From Collinsella sp. (GTDB lineage: Bacteria; Actinomycetota; Coriobacteriia; Coriobacteriales; Coriobacteriaceae), in assembly GCA_019419645.1 (NCBI GenBank), contig DXZN01000082.1, forward strand, positions 1-5,963: a DNA stretch of 5,963 nt, written 5' to 3'. The position numbers and the translations under genes are program-made. Shown here piece after piece: positions 5,330 to 5,963 of this stretch (positions are counted from its first letter, which is position 1; each line of letters opens with the position of its first letter). The notes below the pieces were generated by a model. It did no database searches. It was not told the origin of the DNA and saw only the letters and a list, made by a program, of their open reading frames with translations.

Positions 5330-5963
5330 TTGAAGACTGTTCATGTTGCCGCTGGGATCATTCGCAAGGAAGGATCTGACGAGCTGCTTGCCGTGCAGCG
5401 CGGCTATGGCGACATGCAGGGACTTTGGGAGTTCCCCGGTGGCAAGCTCATGCGCGGCGAGACGCCCGAGGACGCCGTACGCCGCGAACTCATGGAGGAG
5501 CTGCAGGTCAAAGTCATCAACCTGCGTGATTTCTACACCGTTGAGTATGACTACCCCGATTTTCATCTCTCCATGGAGTGCTACTACTGCTCGCTCGCCG
5601 ATGAATCCGATGAACCTCAGAAGCACGACCGCCAGCTCGATATCCGCTGGATTCCACGCACCTCACTTGCCACGGTGGAATGGATGCCCGCCGACAAAGG
5701 GCTTATCGATGCTCTGATTGAGTTGAAGGAAGACCGGCTTGAGGCAAGCTCCGCTGATGACGCCGCGCCCAACACAGCCGACAAACCCACCGCCAAACCC
5801 AAGCGCGCACCTAAGCGCCGTAGCAAAAAACGCCCCAAACCAGGTCTGCTCGACGGCATCGATACCTCGGACCTCTCCGCTGACGAGCGCGAACTGGTCC
5901 GCCGTCGCGCCGCCATCAAAAAGTCCATGAAGGGCAACAAGCGCGCCAATACCAAGCCAGAGC
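5330..5963 (+). CDS. Nudix (MutT/NudG-like) hydrolase with basic C-terminal extension (partial)
   Basis: Nudix enzymes split nucleoside diphosphates linked to another group; MutT- and NudG-like members hydrolyse oxidised or modified (d)NTPs to the monophosphate in the cytosol. The frame starts at TTG (MKTVHVAAGIIRK) and 211 codons are visible without a stop. WEFPGGK (33-39) leads into the Nudix box: Gly38, Glu44, then RELMEEL (52-58). The metal-binding Glu residues 53, 56 and 57 are present. The usual Gly of the box is Gln59, a change I have seen in other MutT-like proteins. The catalytic domain ends near residue 135, the normal size for NudG/MutT. It continues into an Ala/Pro/Lys-rich linker (140-172, including PKRAPKRRSKKRPKP) and a charged segment beginning LLDGIDTSDLSADE (173 on). 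The extension is of unknown function and runs past the window. The exact substrate cannot be assigned. It is divergent from the exporter operon, with no evident functional tie. Confidence 0.92.
   Translation, partial: MKTVHVAAGIIRKEGSDELLAVQRGYGDMQGLWEFPGGKLMRGETPEDAVRRELMEELQVKVINLRDFYTVEYDYPDFHLSMECYYCSLADESDEPQKHDRQLDIRWIPRTSLATVEWMPADKGLIDALIELKEDRLEASSADDAAPNTADKPTAKPKRAPKRRSKKRPKPGLLDGIDTSDLSADERELVRRRAAIKKSMKGNKRANTKPE

Noticed and set aside
5617..5955. A 112-codon minus-strand frame at the right edge
   Set aside because: It is antisense to the Nudix coding frame, which carries a complete Nudix box; the product is Ser/Arg/Ala-rich and unremarkable.
1..5963. tRNA or rRNA genes
   Set aside because: I found no cloverleaf-like segment with TTCGA/GTTC arms or rRNA-like conserved sequence on either strand in the noncoding gaps.

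Overview
The window looks like a chromosomal segment from a moderately GC-rich Gram-positive gut actinobacterium, most likely a Coriobacteriia member such as Collinsella. This rests on codon use with many G/C third positions, a DAHP synthase of the Firmicutes/Actinobacteria type, a BceAB-type ABC exporter, and noncoding gaps full of palindromic repeats like those I associate with Collinsella. The assignment comes from pattern memory, not from a search.

Layout, left to right. Positions 1-56 may hold the last codons of an unseen + strand gene. Positions 57-560 contain no convincing gene. They hold a 230-bp element bounded by 31-bp near-perfect inverted repeats (80-309) and a cluster of GTCCCCAA-type palindromic modules (377-511). 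A perfect 12-bp hairpin (561-588) abuts the stop codon of a minus-strand DAHP synthase gene (588-1619), the first enzyme of the shikimate pathway. Its probable promoter is at 1674-1702. The gap 1620-2168 also carries a perfect 20-bp inverted repeat (1751-1818), a 117-bp fold-back element (1950-2066) and a strong intrinsic terminator (2092-2130). That terminator closes a two-gene minus-strand operon coding for an FtsX/BceB-type permease (2169-4406) and its ATPase (4396-5181), whose ends overlap. A divergent intergenic region (5182-5329) separates the operon from a + strand Nudix (MutT-like) hydrolase gene. That gene starts at a TTG codon (5330) and runs off the right edge.

How the parts relate. 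The ATPase and permease form one exporter of the bacitracin/peptide-resistance type (BceAB; peptide-7 exporter family). No histidine kinase or response regulator gene lies beside it in the window. The divergent region does contain a sequence, TTACA-N4-GGTAA on the minus strand, that differs at one base from the BceR-type operator consensus as I recall it (TNACA-N4-TGTAA), so control by a two-component system encoded elsewhere is plausible. DAHP synthase and the Nudix hydrolase have no evident functional link to the exporter and appear to be separate transcription units.

I do not see a new multi-gene system. The least explained material is the set of four different inverted-repeat architectures in the two gaps flanking the DAHP synthase gene, followed by the basic C-terminal extension of the Nudix protein and the exporter without adjacent regulators.
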